64,000 nt of DNA from Sinotaia quadrata (GCA_028829895.1 JALGAQ010000010.1:121001-185000); one strand, 5' to 3'. Positions 46,623-60,125 are shown, counted from the stretch's first letter. A program made the numbers and translations. Notes: generated by a model not told the origin, from the sequence alone.

Positions 46623-46936
46623 CGGCAAAATTCGGAATGGCTTTTGCGGTGGCTTCACAATTAAAGTTATAGCATCAAAGAAGTTAGTCAGTGATTCAAA
46701 TTTTATACTTTGAAAACATATTCTATGTATTAGTTTGCATTTTCTGTCCCACACGTTCAGTCAGTCGTGGCGTGTCCGAAGATCACTCTTCAGGGTGCGA
46801 GAAAGTGGGCAGGTACCTGGTCTTCCAGTAGAGTGCTGATTCTAAAACATACAACTCTTTACCTAAATCTCCAGTAGAGATTAAAAGAATGACTGATGCA
46901 CCCGATGCACGTCACTCATAAAGAGAAAGTAGGATG

Positions 46937-48232
46937 TTTGCTATTGATATGTTATATTTGTGTTTTAATAGAAATGTGTTATGTGAGTAGACTATTTCTA
47001 CAAATGTTTTAACTAAGATGCTCTTATGTAGTATGCTAAACAACTTCCCATTGTTTCTAGTGAATACATTCATAAAACTGATATGTTGTATTTATTATGC
47101 TGTATGCGTGTAATAATAATAATAAATAAATAAATGTTGTTGCAAGAAACATGAATGTAAGAAAGAATGGAGTTAGAGATGAATAAACTAGAAATTTAAT
47201 AAATAAATAATAAATAAATATTGTTGCAGGAAACTGTAAGTTGAGATTTGAATGTAAGAAAGAATGGAGTTAGAGAATAAACTGGAACAGCATTTTTTCC
47301 CCTGATTATACTTTACAGGGAAGAAGCAGTCTTTTATGTTTTAACCTGAATCTTCTGGTTTAGTGATTTATAAACCACTATGACTGTAGACTTGAGAAGT
47401 TTCTACACCCAGTTGATGTATGGTGGCAAAGTATGCATGCTACATTGTGGAATTTCTTGTACAAGGAAGTTACTCGAAATTGCTACAATTGTTGTTCTGC
47501 TTGAAGGAGCTAATAAGGTGGAGCCCCCAGATTAGCCTCAAGTGAATAGCGGCTCATCATTGTTGTACAATGTGCAAGAAAAACACATGAAATTGACAAT
47601 TCCTTTGTGACAATAAAATTTTGTCTTTGTTACAAAGCTCATGAAAGACTACTGTGGCTTCGCCTACACAAGTTTATGTACAAGCTATTATTGCTATAAT
47701 CTTTATAACTCCATTTCTTTTCTCTGATAAAACCTATCCTGTGATTTATATTGACACTAATCTGTTGAATTATGTGCTAGGATATGAGGTTGCATGAATA
47801 TTGAAATTATTTGAACATGGTTCATGGAAGTATTGATGTCAAGTAGTCTTGTCATTGTATTTTCTACATGTATATTTGATTATTGATTTAATAAATTTGT
47901 TGTTGAATTTACTGACCTTCTTGATAACCATATGTTGGAGAAGAAAGAGGGTGGACGGTGACTCACTAAATATAGATTTAAAAGACGGATTGATCTTCTC
48001 CTTTGGTTTTTCACCTACAGAAATATTGTGTGACGGTAAATGTTTGTCTTGAATGTTGTGGAAGACAGAAAACGTTTACAGAACCCGCATATCTGCCAAG
48101 TGAGAGAGACGAGTGGTGTCTTCTAGAGAATTATTAATAACGTAAATTAAGATTCTCGTCACTTGTAATCAGTTATTGGTGATTAATTAATAATAATAAT
48201 AATAACCATTAACTAGGTGGCATTAGCATCAC
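46937..48232 (-). repeat. Unclassified dispersed repeat, copy 3 (full length, inverted)
   Basis: The reverse complement of copy 1 (14220-15458) across its whole length, about 1.3 kb. It starts TTTGCTATTGATATGTTATA and ends AACTAGGTGGCATTAGCATC next to an AAT run. It holds a private duplication near 47115-47275 (AATAAATAAAT...TGTTGCA...GAATGTAAGAAAGAATGG twice) absent from copy 1. Frames are broken. Confidence 0.85.
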
Positions 48233-48861
48233 AAATATATTCAATGAAAACGATTCAATACATTCAGTGAAAAATATTCCAGGAATGTTAGTACATTCAG
48301 TTAAAACAATTTCAGGAATGTTAGCATATTCGAAAGTGATGCTTGGTGTCACTTAAAATCAGAGGAAAATTTAGACAACACAACAACCAACACACGTTTT
48401 ATATTTTGATTGTTATTTTTTTCAAGTGACGAATCTTTGAAATGATCTTGCTGTCTGTCCAGTTTCCAAAACTCATTTATTTATTTTCTGATTTGTCACC
48501 TCCTCGCTTTATGACGTCATGAAGACGTTCTGAGTGAGCAGAAACACGTGCGGTGTTTGTTCTTCGTCTACTACCCCCTCCCATCCACACACAGGCACCC
48601 CCAATTTTCCCTCTGCATATATATATTTTTCTCTTTTTCTTTCCTAATCTGAGTCACTTGACTTTTAAATTCGTTTTGAAAAATGATCTCTCTCTCTCTT
48701 TCTCTCTGAACAATTGCAAGATGGTATAAAATTCATCTTCTACATTTTCTTGGTACGTTATTCTTGTCATAAAAATAATAAAATGTCTTTAAATTGGTCC
48801 ACTAATGACTGGAATCAATATTTAGAATTTGTTTCGCAATGACCATATACTTTGAAACCAA
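48233..48861. other. Non-coding spacer
   Basis: Short ATTCAGTGAAAA/TTCAGTTAAAAC duplication at 48240-48330; otherwise nothing seen. Confidence 0.5.
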
Positions 48862-48985
48862 GCGTCGGTATGGTCCCTGTCAGTAAATCGTGCACGGAGG
48901 GTCGGTATGGTCCCTGTCAGTAAATCGTGCACGGAGGGTCGGTATGGTCCCTGTCAGTAAATCGTGCACGGAGGATCGGTAGGAG
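48862..48985. repeat. 37-bp minisatellite, about 3.3 copies
   Basis: GGTCGGTATGGTCCCTGTCA then GTAAATCGTGCACGGAG; starts at about 48862, 48899, 48936 and a partial at 48973. Confidence 0.94.
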
Positions 48986-49984
48986 AACTTGCGTAGTACT
49001 TCCGTGTTTCTCAGCACTTCACCTTTTGGCTTTCTTATTTTGCCCCTCCCCTCAAACAACTACTTCGCTTTTCCGCTCCTCCCTGCCGCATAGCCGCCTT
49101 CTCCCTCCCACCCCCCCCCCCCCAACGCTTCACTTTTATCATATTCTTATCCCTGCTTTTTGTTTAGTCGTCTGAGCTCCAACATAACAGCAAGTTCTTA
49201 GTGTCAAGTCGGTAAGCTGAGAGTGGTAGGGAAGGAAGATGATGAGGACATTCTTCTTTTTCATTTTTTAAATTAAAAAATCACCCTTGTAACTTTCTTA
49301 ATGATGTTTTTAAGTTCGATTGCTTTCTTCTTGGTGGCTAACAGTAATTGTTTGTCACTATGTTGATTTTTTGTTTTGTTTGAGTGTTTGTTTTTTTTTT
49401 TTGGTTGTTGTGGTTGTTGATGTTGTTTTCTGTTTTTATGTGAGTTTTGTATATAACTGTTTGCTGTTTTGCTTGCTTGTTTATGATTTTTTATTACATT
49501 CGTGTTTCTTTTCTTTTCGCCAATTACCATCTTAGAAATGAGTTACTGGAATCAGGATGTGAAATTTACATTATTTAACGGTTCGTAAGTACATGGACTA
49601 TTTTCAGACGGACACATATTTGGCAATAAATTGTCTGTCTCATGACCATGTGCATAAAATAAATTAAAATCGAAACGTCTGCAGTGTCCTGTAAACCTAG
49701 CCAATCACGTGGTGACCCATTAATTTTTTGAAAATAGAAAACAGAATACTGGTTAGTCACAAGCAGATATTGTATTTGTCTGTTACAAAAGGCGGTACCG
49801 ACAAGTGTTGAAACATGAGCTAGCAAGCTCACTATCAATTCAGAAAGGGAAGCAATTCTGAATTAGTTATAGATTTCTCTTTCTGCTCTGTTTTCCAAAT
49901 GTCTGTTTCACAACGGAACCAGGTGTCAGTACAGAAAATCAACACAGTCCACTAGCTTATCGACTTTTCTATCCTTTTTATTAT
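48986..49984. other. Non-coding DNA
   Basis: Includes a C run (49111-49124) and T/G-rich stretch (49370-49440). No gene seen. Confidence 0.5.
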
Positions 49985-50270
49985 TTAATTGTATTTTCTC
50001 AAGAAGTGCAATAAAATTATTGTTTTTATTACTTAATTTTATTTTTATCTAGAAGTGCAATAAAGTTATTGTTTTTATTACTTAATTTTATTTTCTCTAG
50101 ATGTGCAATAAAGTTATTGTTTTTATTATTTAATTTTATTTTTATCTAGAAGTGCAATAAAGTTATTGTTTTTATTATTTAATTTAATTTTTGTCTAGAA
50201 GTGTAATAAAGTTTTTTTCTTATTATTTAATTTTATTTTCTCTAGAAGTGCAATTAAGTTCTTGTTTTTA
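49985..50270. repeat. ~50-bp AT-rich minisatellite, about six copies
   Basis: AGAAGTGCAATAAAGTTATT then GTTTTTATTATTTAATTTTA; each unit contains AATAAA. Copies differ by substitutions and small indels. Confidence 0.92.
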
Positions 50271-50529
50271 TAAGATAACATTTCTATTGACAGTCCGTCA
50301 GTGTGTTCGCGAACGCTGTTCTGGTCGTGCAAAGGTAACTGTTGTGGTGGTGATTGTGACTGGAATTCTGTAGTCTGTACAGAACCCGAAATATGTTTGG
50401 TTTCAGGAATAATTTTCATACGGAATGTTTCTGTTAATGTCCGTCTCACAAATTGTACCCGAGGGGTAGCTATAACAGTATAGCAGACGCAATCGCTGGC
50501 GGCTGATTAAAGCCTGTTGCATTCTGTTC

Positions 50530-50716
50530 AGTCTCATACGCACACTCACACACATATACACACACCACAAACACATACACACATACTCACACACGCATAC
50601 ACACACCACACATACTCACACACATACACACCACGCAAACACACATACCACACACACGCACTCACATACACACATAACACACACACACACACACTCACAT
50701 ACACACACACACACAC
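50530..50716. repeat. Imperfect CA-rich tract
   Basis: ACAC, ACACCACA and CTCACACA mixtures over about 190 bp. Confidence 0.9.
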
Positions 50717-50734
50717 CCCTTAAAATTTTTCGAC

Positions 50735-51010
50735 GTCTTACGATTTCGATACTAACGTATCCTATAAAAGCCGACATCTTAAGATTGTCTTGAACTATTT
50801 ACGATATCGGAACCTTGCCGTATGAGTCCTTGTGGTCTCTCAAAGACAGTGATTGAAATCGTTTCCGACACCTCACAAACATTTCTAGCAGATCTTATGA
50901 CGTCGTACATGCGATAGTCGTACGACTGATAAAAGGATTTCACGACGCGTGTATTTTTCCACTGCAACATCGTTGGGCATTTTACGACGAGTGTTACGAG
51001 GTCGTAAGAC
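50735..51010. mobile_element. Possible MITE-like element with imperfect terminal inverted repeats
   Basis: The left end reads GTCTTACGATTTCGATACTA and the right end, on the opposite strand, GTCTTACGACCTCGTAACAC. Nine bases match perfectly and similarity continues loosely for about 25 bp. The 276-bp body has repeated ACGAC/CGTAC words and no credible coding. I could not see a clear target-site duplication, so this may be a chance inverted repeat. Confidence 0.35.
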
Positions 51011-54000
51011 ATACTGCGACAGCTTCAGATCCCCACACGGTAACGAAGAAATAATCTTTAGCTTTCAAAGTTATTTTTTTTCCTTTTAAAGGACCGAGGC
51101 AGTGGTACTATCCATGCAGCAGTTGATGTGCTTTGTTAGGGGCGGTAATTATATCAAGTACACTTAGGGACGTGTGCTTCAATTATCGAATTAAATTTCA
51201 GCGAAATACATATTTATCATCGTACTATAAAATTGCAAAATAGTTTGTGCTGTTTACATTTTAACACTATTTTAAATAAAACGCATTTATGCATTGCAGA
51301 TAAAGAAAATGTGTGGGGAGATAACTCATAAAAAATAACTGTTGGTGTCAAAAACTTGTAAAATAATCTGTGAACTTGGAACAGAATTTAAATGACCATA
51401 TTATATGTAGGCTATTTACATATTTTCGCTCAGAAAAGCCGATGAAAATTCTTTCAGTCAGGGGATTTCAGTCAAAACTAAACATAAAATACCAATAAAT
51501 AAATTTGTTTTCTTCTTTCTAATTTTCATGATCTTTCCTTGTCATTTTTCTCAAAACTGCCGACGCTTACAGAGTTCAGTTACGGAGATTTATTATCAAA
51601 AATTAAGACCACGCTGACGATTGTTGTTATTTTTAGACTGTTGATGTGACGCTAGCTGTTCCGTGAACTGTAGAGCCTCCCTCCGAAAGCTATTTTCATA
51701 ACATCTGCCTATGCAATAATACAAAATCCATTTTCTGAGTACACGTGTAAGGAACAAAATGTATGGTGCTGCCTAGTTCATTCGACGGAGATTTGAGGGA
51801 TATTTCTATGAACAATAACTGAGATTCGTCAGTGAATGAACGCGAATTGTATGAAAAGAGGCCACGTGAGTATGAGATGTCTTCAGGACTTAGTATATTC
51901 ATTCAATCTTTATCTCACAGCGCTTGTACTCTCAAATATTTTACAAGAAATGGTTCAAAAATACAATAATCTTTCAAAATGGCTGCAAACTTGTGGCTGG
52001 ATGGAAATACCTGTTGTCGTTATTTTTTTCTAAACAATTAAAGCACCCACACCCGCCCAGTACCAAGAGAGCATTTTAAAAAATTTAAATCGTGGATGAA
52101 TTGCAAGAAAAACAAAAAAGAAAAGAAAGTCCAGATGAACTGGAATTTAAGAGTTTAGCAATACTGTTCACTTGAAAATAAATCCGTGTTCACACTCACA
52201 TTATTTTCAACAATCAGTTAACATAAATGACATTCCCTTCACAACATTTGCCGATCACTGAGACAGATACATGGATGTTGACATACACTCCTGTTAAATC
52301 AGCTTGTCATGAAATCATACAGGGAAACATGCCTAGACTTGAGGAAAAAACCCTCTATTTATAGCTTTCTCTCTGCTGAAGTTACCTGAATCTCATATGT
52401 TCACTATTGCTGACAAGATTTGATTTCTGCTACCCTCTTGTGTCTGGTTACGTAATATTGCAACTCTTTGTGTCCGGTTTTATCAAACTAAAATGCACAC
52501 CTTATTTCTGATGCAAGCTGACGGTCGTCACGTGGTCTGAGAATGCTACTGACACAGGCAAGGAGATGCTGCATGCAATCCTCTTTTCTCTGGTTATATT
52601 ATATTGCACACCTCTCATACTGCAACTCTTCTGTCTGACTACATTACACTGCTGCAGAAACTTCAAGCTCAGTTGAACTTTGAAATTTGAGGGAAAAATT
52701 CAAGTAAAAAATGCGTGTTGCCATTTTTCTAGTACTTTCCCGCTTATTCAATAATATCGCTGCCCGTTGACAATCAATCTATTATTGTTAAAGATAAATG
52801 GTGAGGCTGGCATTCCAAAAATTATATAATCACCAAACTCAACACAAGTTGTTTTTCTACACAATTATTTACGAGAATTTAATGACAAAATTAAAAATGA
52901 ATTTTGGCATAAATAAGAATTATTATAACAATATTTAAGAAAAATATATTTAATTAATTAGGTGCGTTAATCTGCCTTTATTCTGTTACAAACACGTTTA
53001 GTTAGACTGCCAATGTTTAGATATGCATCTTAATGATGTTGTTGGCAAATATACAAGGAATATTTAAGAGCTAAATTTTATTTTGATTTGAATTAGAATG
53101 ATCTACTTTCGTTTCTAAGAGTTTATTACTGGCGTTATCTTGTTTGTCATATGACGTCGTCAGCTATTCTTGTCATGCGTTTTTCCACACAGGCACACCG
53201 AGAAGCTATGATGTGTTTCGCTCACACTCCCCCCAGAAGCCGCAATCGACCTTTCATCTTCACGATGTTCTCGGTCTTGATCTGCTTCTGGAGGGAAGAG
53301 AAGCTACAATTATTATTAGTGTAGGGGGCACTTCCGGCTTCCGCCGCTTTCGTATCTATTTATAGCATCAATTATTGAATGGGTTACTTGAAAGAAAGTG
53401 TAGTTACTGATAGTCTATTTAAAGATGCGCTTGATCTAACCCTTCACTGTGCTTAGGCGACAGTTTGGGAATCTTATGGATTGGGAAACATGTACACTCT
53501 TAGCGCTTATCTGGGTCTGCGCCAGTTACTGTTTCACAAACGTGCTTTTTGCTCATGTTTTAGGATATCATGATCTCACTTTAAGCATTTAGAGCGAGAG
53601 AGAGGAGACTGTGTGAAAGGCAGGAATAAGGGGACACAACCATGTCTGTCTTCGCCTTTGTTTTGCAGTTGTATTATTTATTTCGCTGCGACGAGTGTCA
53701 GCTATTTTTGGTGCATTGTTTCGTGACTGACTCATTTCATGTTGACAGGCTCCTTCCGTGCGACATCTAAACAGTCCCCAGCATAGCAACCCCGGCAACG
53801 GCGGGCGGAGTTGGAGGAGAGATAGACAGATAGAATAAAAATTTTTAAAGGAAGTGATGTCTGGCTAGTGAAGAAATAAAGTGGTGCTGGAATTACAGGA
53901 CCTTTACAATACTCATTATAAATTATCATAATATCCGTATAATACCCTAATAGTTATCAACAAACTACAAATGAATAGCCATCAACAAACTACAACAAAC

Positions 54001-54695
54001 AACAACAAAAAATGAGATCAATATAACATTCGGCAGTCGTCAACAAATTATAAATAAATAATGTCCATAAAACCTCATGACTGATCAAAGACTTCAGATA
54101 AACAGAACCCGAACAAATAACATTACCAGGCTATATTTTGTCTTTAGCGCAAATAATACTCATATTTATTAGTACACAAGTGCGTAGCAATTGTAAAATA
54201 ATATTTATCTGCAAACTTCAGTTACAAAGCACCTGTATAATAAAACTTATCAGCAGACTTCAAATTACAACTTGAAACTTGTTAATACTGTTATGAACCT
54301 TTTCAAAATAACAAGGGCTAGTGAACAGATCTCATTTGGTTTATCATCTGTGGCATTTGACATTCGGAACGATGTTTCGTTGTTTTAATTATTATTATAT
54401 TGCTTAGATACATTTATTGTTTGAATGGATGTATTTATTTCAGTTGTCACTAGTTTTCACATGAGAGCCGTTAGAGTACTTACTATTAAGATAAAGATTT
54501 TCGCCTTGTAGGTCAAGGCCAGAGTATGACAAAGGTTGTCTGTTGTCGGACCGTAGGTGGGCCATCTGTTGATAATTAGTTGTAGTTGAAGACGTGGTAA
54601 GATATCCCGGAAATACTGCCAAAGTGACGTTTTTCTATACACAGTGAACGAACCTATCAAATTACTGTCTTGTAATAGGCGTAAAGGTCAAGGTG
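51011..54695. other. Quiet AT-rich non-coding DNA
   Basis: The longest stretch in the window without a tandem array (about 3.7 kb). Open frames are at most about 73 codons, with no recognisable domains. If a host exon or regulatory element is hidden in the window, this is one of the less repeat-disturbed places to look. Confidence 0.5.
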
Positions 54696-54806
54696 GTGGC
54701 GGTGTTGTTTAAGACAATCTACCTCCAGAATTTTAAGACAGGTGGAGGTGTTATTTAAGACAATCTACCTCCAGAATTTAAGACAGGTGGAGATGTTATT
54801 TAAGAT
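54696..54806. repeat. ~45-bp minisatellite, about 2.5 copies
   Basis: GACAATCTACCTCCAGAATT then AAGACAGGTGGAGGTGTTAT. Confidence 0.9.
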
Positions 54807-55214
54807 GTCGAAGGCTGTTTTACGCGATTTAATTACACACCTCCATCCCACGAGTTCTTATTTCAAGGTTAAACATAACACAGGGATAAAGTAATTCCAA
54901 TGCTGTGAAATAAGAGGTTCCTCATAAACACGTCATATATAGCTAGAATTTATACAGTCACCATCAGCATACATTCATTAATAAAACTTGTATAATACTT
55001 GATTAAGTGTAAATAAGCTACATTTAAATACATCACCGACGGAGGGCGGTTGAGGGTGTGAGCCAGACTGGTGCGACCTTCCTCACCTCTTTCCGCCAGC
55101 CCTCCCGCCCTCCACCTTGAGCACAAGTGTGTTCATACAGAGGCACACCAGATCAGATAACGTCTTATGACGAACTGATGAACGCAAGCTCCATTGGTGA
55201 CGTTAAACTGTTAT
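54807..55214. other. Non-coding spacer
   Basis: No supported feature. Confidence 0.5.
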
Positions 55215-55223
55215 CGAAATGCG

Positions 55224-55258
<35 letters not shown>

Positions 55259-55276
55259 TAACTAACTAACTAACTA
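55215..55276. repeat. Compound GC/CA/CTAA microsatellite
   Basis: GCGCGCGC, then about 13 CA units, then five CTAA units. Confidence 0.95.
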
Positions 55277-55364
55277 CATTTAAATAAGGCCCATACACTG
55301 TTCAACATAAATATGATCAATTAGTGTTGATGGACTACACGTGAATGGGACAAGCATACTACTC

Positions 55365-55790
55365 AGTTTTTGCTGAGAGACTACACTTAAGCAGGACAAA
55401 TGTAATACTCAGTTAATACTGAGAGACTACACTTAAGCAGGACAAATGTAATACTCAGTTAATGCTGAGAGACTACACTTAAGCAGGACAAATGTAATAC
55501 TCAGTTAACGCTGAGGGACTACACTTAAGCAGGACAAATGTAATACTCAGTTAATGCTGAGAGACTACACTTAAGCAGGACAAATGTAATACTCAGTTAA
55601 CGCTGAGGGACTACACTTAAGCAGGACAAATGTAATACTCAGTTAATGCTGAGAGACTACGCTTGAGCAGGACAAATGTAATACTCAGTTAATTCGAAGA
55701 GACTACATTTAAAAGGGCAAATATAATCCTCAGTTAATGCTGGGTAAGACAAATTTAATACTCAGTTAATGCAGAGAAACTACGCTTGAA
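55365..55790. repeat. 44-bp minisatellite, about nine copies
   Basis: GAGACTACACTTAAGCAGGA then CAAATGTAATACTCAGTTAA; AATGCT and AACGCTGAGGG variants alternate in the middle, implying two-unit duplication steps. Edge copies are diverged. Confidence 0.95.
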
Positions 55791-55936
55791 TATAGCTTAT
55801 AGAATTCTTAGAATGTATCAACAAACAATATATTTAAGGAGTCAAATAACTCTATAATACTTAATAATTATTATTAGACTATAAATAAACAATGCCCATA
55901 TATATTCATTAATTACGATTCAATATTTTTATATAG

Positions 55937-56356
55937 GACCAGCAGTAATGTATTCAGTAAAACTAATATAATCAGACTACGGATCAGCAGTAATGTATTC
56001 AGTAAAATTAGTATAATCAGACTACAGACCAGTAGTAATGTATTCAGTAAAATTAGTATAATCAGACTACAGACCAGTAGTAATGTATTCAGTAAAATTA
56101 GTATAATCAGACTACGGACCAGTAAAATTAGTATAACCAGACTACGGACCAGTAAAATTAGTATAACCAGACTACAGACCAGTAAAATTAGTATAACCAG
56201 ACTACAGACCAGTAAAATTAGTATAACCAGACTACAGACCAGTAAAATTAATATAACCAGACTACAGACCAGTAAAATTAGTATAACCAGACTACAGACC
56301 AGTAAAATTAGTATAACCAGACTACAGACCAGTAAAATTAGTATAACCAGACTACA
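55937..56356. repeat. Compound 45-bp / 30-bp minisatellite
   Basis: Four 45-bp units (starts 55937, 55982, 56027, 56072) are followed by eight 30-bp units (from 56117 in 30-bp steps). The short unit equals the long one without a 15-bp internal block (TAGTAATGTATTCAG) and carries ATAACCAG in place of ATAATCAG. Both lengths are multiples of three, so the minus-strand frame 55913-56428 stays open as an artefact reading leucine/isoleucine-rich repeats. Confidence 0.96.
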
Positions 56357-57067
56357 TTTAAAGATGACCGGAAAGTTCTTAGTGGTATTCAACGGACTGC
56401 ATTTGAATAAGACCCGGATAATAGTCATCCGTTATGCAGATACTACTCATGATTCGATCGTGTGTAATAGTACACTCACTGGGAACCAAACAATTCATAA
56501 GACACGCTCCCGTCAATTGTCAGTGACACGTGGCGCACGCGTCACGTCTGATGTATTTTCTGCGCTGCCATTTAGTTTTACTTTTTTCTAAAACGAACGC
56601 ATAAGCGAATAATAGGTTTGGGAGCCATTTGCATTTTTCAAAGGGGATATTCACCCCTTCTTCCCAAGTTTGTTTCCTGTACAATATTTTTTTTTGGGGG
56701 GACGAAATGTAGAAATTTGGATTACGTAAACATATTTTTGAAAAAGACATCTTATACCCTAAAATTCTAAATAGTAAAATTAATAAAACAAGTAATAAAT
56801 AAGCTAAATTGGGCTAGTCGTTCTTAATGTAGGGGGAACCCCAGTCCCATCTCACATTTTATTTTCCACTTTCTGCTACTCTCCTCAGTCAGTACTGTTT
56901 CATCTCTCTTAAGCCGCTCCCACAATGCACTGCACACGTTTGTGATGTTTACTCGAGTTGAAAAGAGACATCAAAATGAGGTAATTTGTCTTTGCGACAA
57001 TCAGTCAGTCAGTTAAGCAAGTGATTTGATGCTTTCTATCTCCCACCATAGTTCTTACACAAACACA
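56357..57067. other. Non-coding DNA
   Basis: No supported feature. Confidence 0.5.
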
Positions 57068-57075
57068 CATACGCA

Positions 57076-57122
<47 letters not shown>
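57068..57122. repeat. CACG / CA compound microsatellite
   Basis: Six ACGC units then about 15 CA units, mirror-like in order to 5239-5314. Confidence 0.95.
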
Positions 57123-57125
<3 letters not shown>

Positions 57126-57224
57126 AGCAACAACAACAACCTTGAACTGTATACTAACTAGCATTGTTTGAAAGAAAGGTCGTGTATGTTGATGAACCTA
57201 TTTGACCTGAATCAAATGTAAATA

Positions 57225-57305
57225 ACTACCTACACCAACCCTCCAAATGTAAATAACTACCTACACCAACCCTCCAAATGTAAATAACTACCTACACCAG
57301 CCCTC
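57225..57305. repeat. 31-bp minisatellite, about three copies
   Basis: AAATGTAAATAACTACCTAC then ACCAACCCTCC. Confidence 0.93.
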
Positions 57306-57879
57306 CTAATGGCAAATAAGAAAATCGCGGTGGTTCTCTTTGTCATAGTTTAACGGAAACAAGGTGACAAGACGTTAATTTTATGGGTCTTATTTCGTCA
57401 TGGCGTTATTGGGGAGATAACTCCTGCGCAATTAATCAACTCAGTTATCACGAAAGCAAGATGAAATGTGGCATTTCAAAAGGGAACAGAAGCAAGAAAG
57501 AAAAGGCAAAAGGCGTTCTTAAGTCTGAAAAAAAGGAAAGTTACCATTACTGATATGGTTTGATAATGTTGACAATATCACTTAATTATTTCATTTTATT
57601 TTTACAGAAACCATAATATACTAGTTTTGATGGCATCAGTATATTTTTCAGAGACAAAATCTGAAGGCTGTTGTCCTACTCTTCAGTTTCGATCAGTTGG
57701 TTATTTCCGGTTTGAGTGCGCAGGCCGAACATTCTTTGAGGAAAATAAAGCCAGGTTTGCTAAAGAGAGATAACAAAGACCATATACAGTGTGTGTTCTT
57801 AAAGTGTACAAGCAGTATTACCTTAATCTATTCAAATGGTGATGAGAGTATCAGTACAAGAATTGGTTGCTATGACGCT
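57306..57879. other. Non-coding spacer
   Basis: A 61-codon frame (57697-57882) is unrecognised. Confidence 0.45.
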
Positions 57880-58075
57880 TAACACTCATTTTAACACTCG
57901 TAAATAATTTTTAGCGCTATGAAGTTTAACACTCGTAAGTAATTGTTAGCGCTATGACGTTTAACACTCGTAAGTAATTGTTAGCGCTATGACGTTTAAC
58001 ACTCCTAAGTAATTGTTAGCGCTATGACGTTTAACACTCCTAAGTAATTTTTAGCGCTATGACATTTAACACTAA
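57880..58075. repeat. 35-bp minisatellite, about 5.5 copies
   Basis: GCTATGACGTTTAACACTCG then TAAGTAATTGTTAGC. Confidence 0.95.
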
Positions 58076-60027
58076 CCTACAATCACTCACAAAAAATATT
58101 CATTGATGATTATGCTTTATGGTGGTCGCAGTGGCTCATCAAATGTCTTACTTGTGTGAAACTCGCCAATCAAAGCCGCATGATCACCGTCCGTATTGTC
58201 ATTACATTAATAAATTTTAGCTGGCAATTGTCAACTACATTTTCCCCTACAGATTGCTGCATAATTCTCCAATCCATTCTAATAGTTTTGTTTAAAGTGT
58301 ATCACTTGATAGATGACTGTGAATTTGCTGCAATGAATCCAGAGATAAATCAATAGTGCTCTGTTGGCTTTGAGACGCTTTGTCACCAGGATTATTACTT
58401 CTATTATTTCTTTTTCTTTGTTTTTTTTTTTTGTTTTTATTTTTGTTTTTTGGTGGGAAGAGGTTTTCAGGTTTTGCAATACCCCAATCGTCATTAGTTT
58501 TATCTTTTCTTCCTTGACATGTCATTCACTTTTTCTTGTTATTCTTTCTTTCTATTCTGCTTTTGTTGGACAATCATCTGCTCTCCTTGTACATTGTCAT
58601 GCTCTATACCTGTCACTTTCTATCCCGGTTTTAAAATGTTCCCAATGATGTAACTGATTCGGGATGAACACACAGACAGACAATATTGATTTTGCACACC
58701 AAGTAATAATTAGCTTGCTTGACAGCCCCCCTCCCCCAGGTGCTTAACCACTGCATTTAACATAAAATGTGGACAAATACAAACGTTACAGAATGATAAT
58801 ACATAAATATGACATGATAAGAATTAAATAATGAAATGGATGAAAGTAAAATAAGAATTTTATAAAACAATAACAGAATTTGAGTAAAAGAAAATTTTAA
58901 TTTAAATTTCCTGGACACAGCACAAATGCAATTGCAAAGGAATAACCAAACTGTACTATCACTGCAAGAATGTAGGTCTAAAATCCAAATATTCTGTGTC
59001 TGACAGTTGCTCTCTATCCACTAAGTATTCCTGCACTTTTATGAATGAGCCTCCAGGGTAGGAGTCCTAATTGGATTAATGGCCACAACACATAAGTCAA
59101 TACAATGGGATTCTACTCTGATATCCCACAAATCCTACTAGTTAATATTCCTATGAAAATTCCTCTCTAAGGAAATTCTTTCCTAAGATAATTGTCTCAG
59201 AGTCAACCTGATATAAACACTGTTTTTCATCCACTATCTTTCAGGACAGGATTGCCTCCCTTGAGTATTCCAGGAGAGTATGTCACACTTCAGTCAGCTC
59301 CAAGTAAAGTAAAAGCAGGCCAGGCATGCAAACAAGAAACCCTGCAATAATTTATATGCAGCTTTAAATATTTTATCCTATATATAACAATTCAATTGTG
59401 AAGTGGGCTATTCCCATGTTCACAAGTTTCAGGTAACTTCTCCTGTAAAAAGCACTCATTAGTATAAAATTAAAACTCACTCTCTCAAAAAATGAGAACT
59501 TGACAACATACCTTCCTTAGAGTGATTCTTTGAACACTGTGAAAGAAATTAAATCATTCCTCCTATATTTCATTTTTTAGTGAAATAGTTTTGACTATTT
59601 CTTTTAACTGTGATATAGTTAATGGACATTCCATTGATCATGAATGGCCAAACTGGAAGTAGTGATTTTAGGCTGTTCATGTGTACTTATTCCTTTTACA
59701 AATGGTTGTCATTAAATTCTCTCATATCTTATTGTGGGTTTTACCCCAGTTTGGTGCTATGAAGTCTACTATTTGCCACGGTCTAGTGGTAGTCCATCAG
59801 CACAAGCACAAAATTGTTTATGATTTTATGGTGGGTTCCACCACCACCACCCTCCGACTATGCTTTTAACTGACAAGACTCACCCTTTCATATAGCCACT
59901 CCCTCTAACCATTTCTTCAGCTAAAGGCCAAAATTAAATACAATGTGTTTTTTCCAAGGAATCATGACATCAACCTTAAGCTTCTCATGGAATATAAATC
60001 ATACATTTCATTATTCTAAATTACTAC
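58076..60027. other. Quiet non-coding DNA
   Basis: About 1.95 kb without a tandem array; open frames up to 94 codons arise from T-rich sequence around 58400-58460. No recognisable gene. Confidence 0.5.
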
Positions 60028-60028
60028 A

Positions 60029-60125
<97 letters not shown>

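Noticed and set aside
55913..56428. 171-codon minus ORF with leucine/isoleucine-rich repeats resembling membrane segments
   Set aside because: It is the read-through of 45/30-bp tandem repeats whose lengths are multiples of three.
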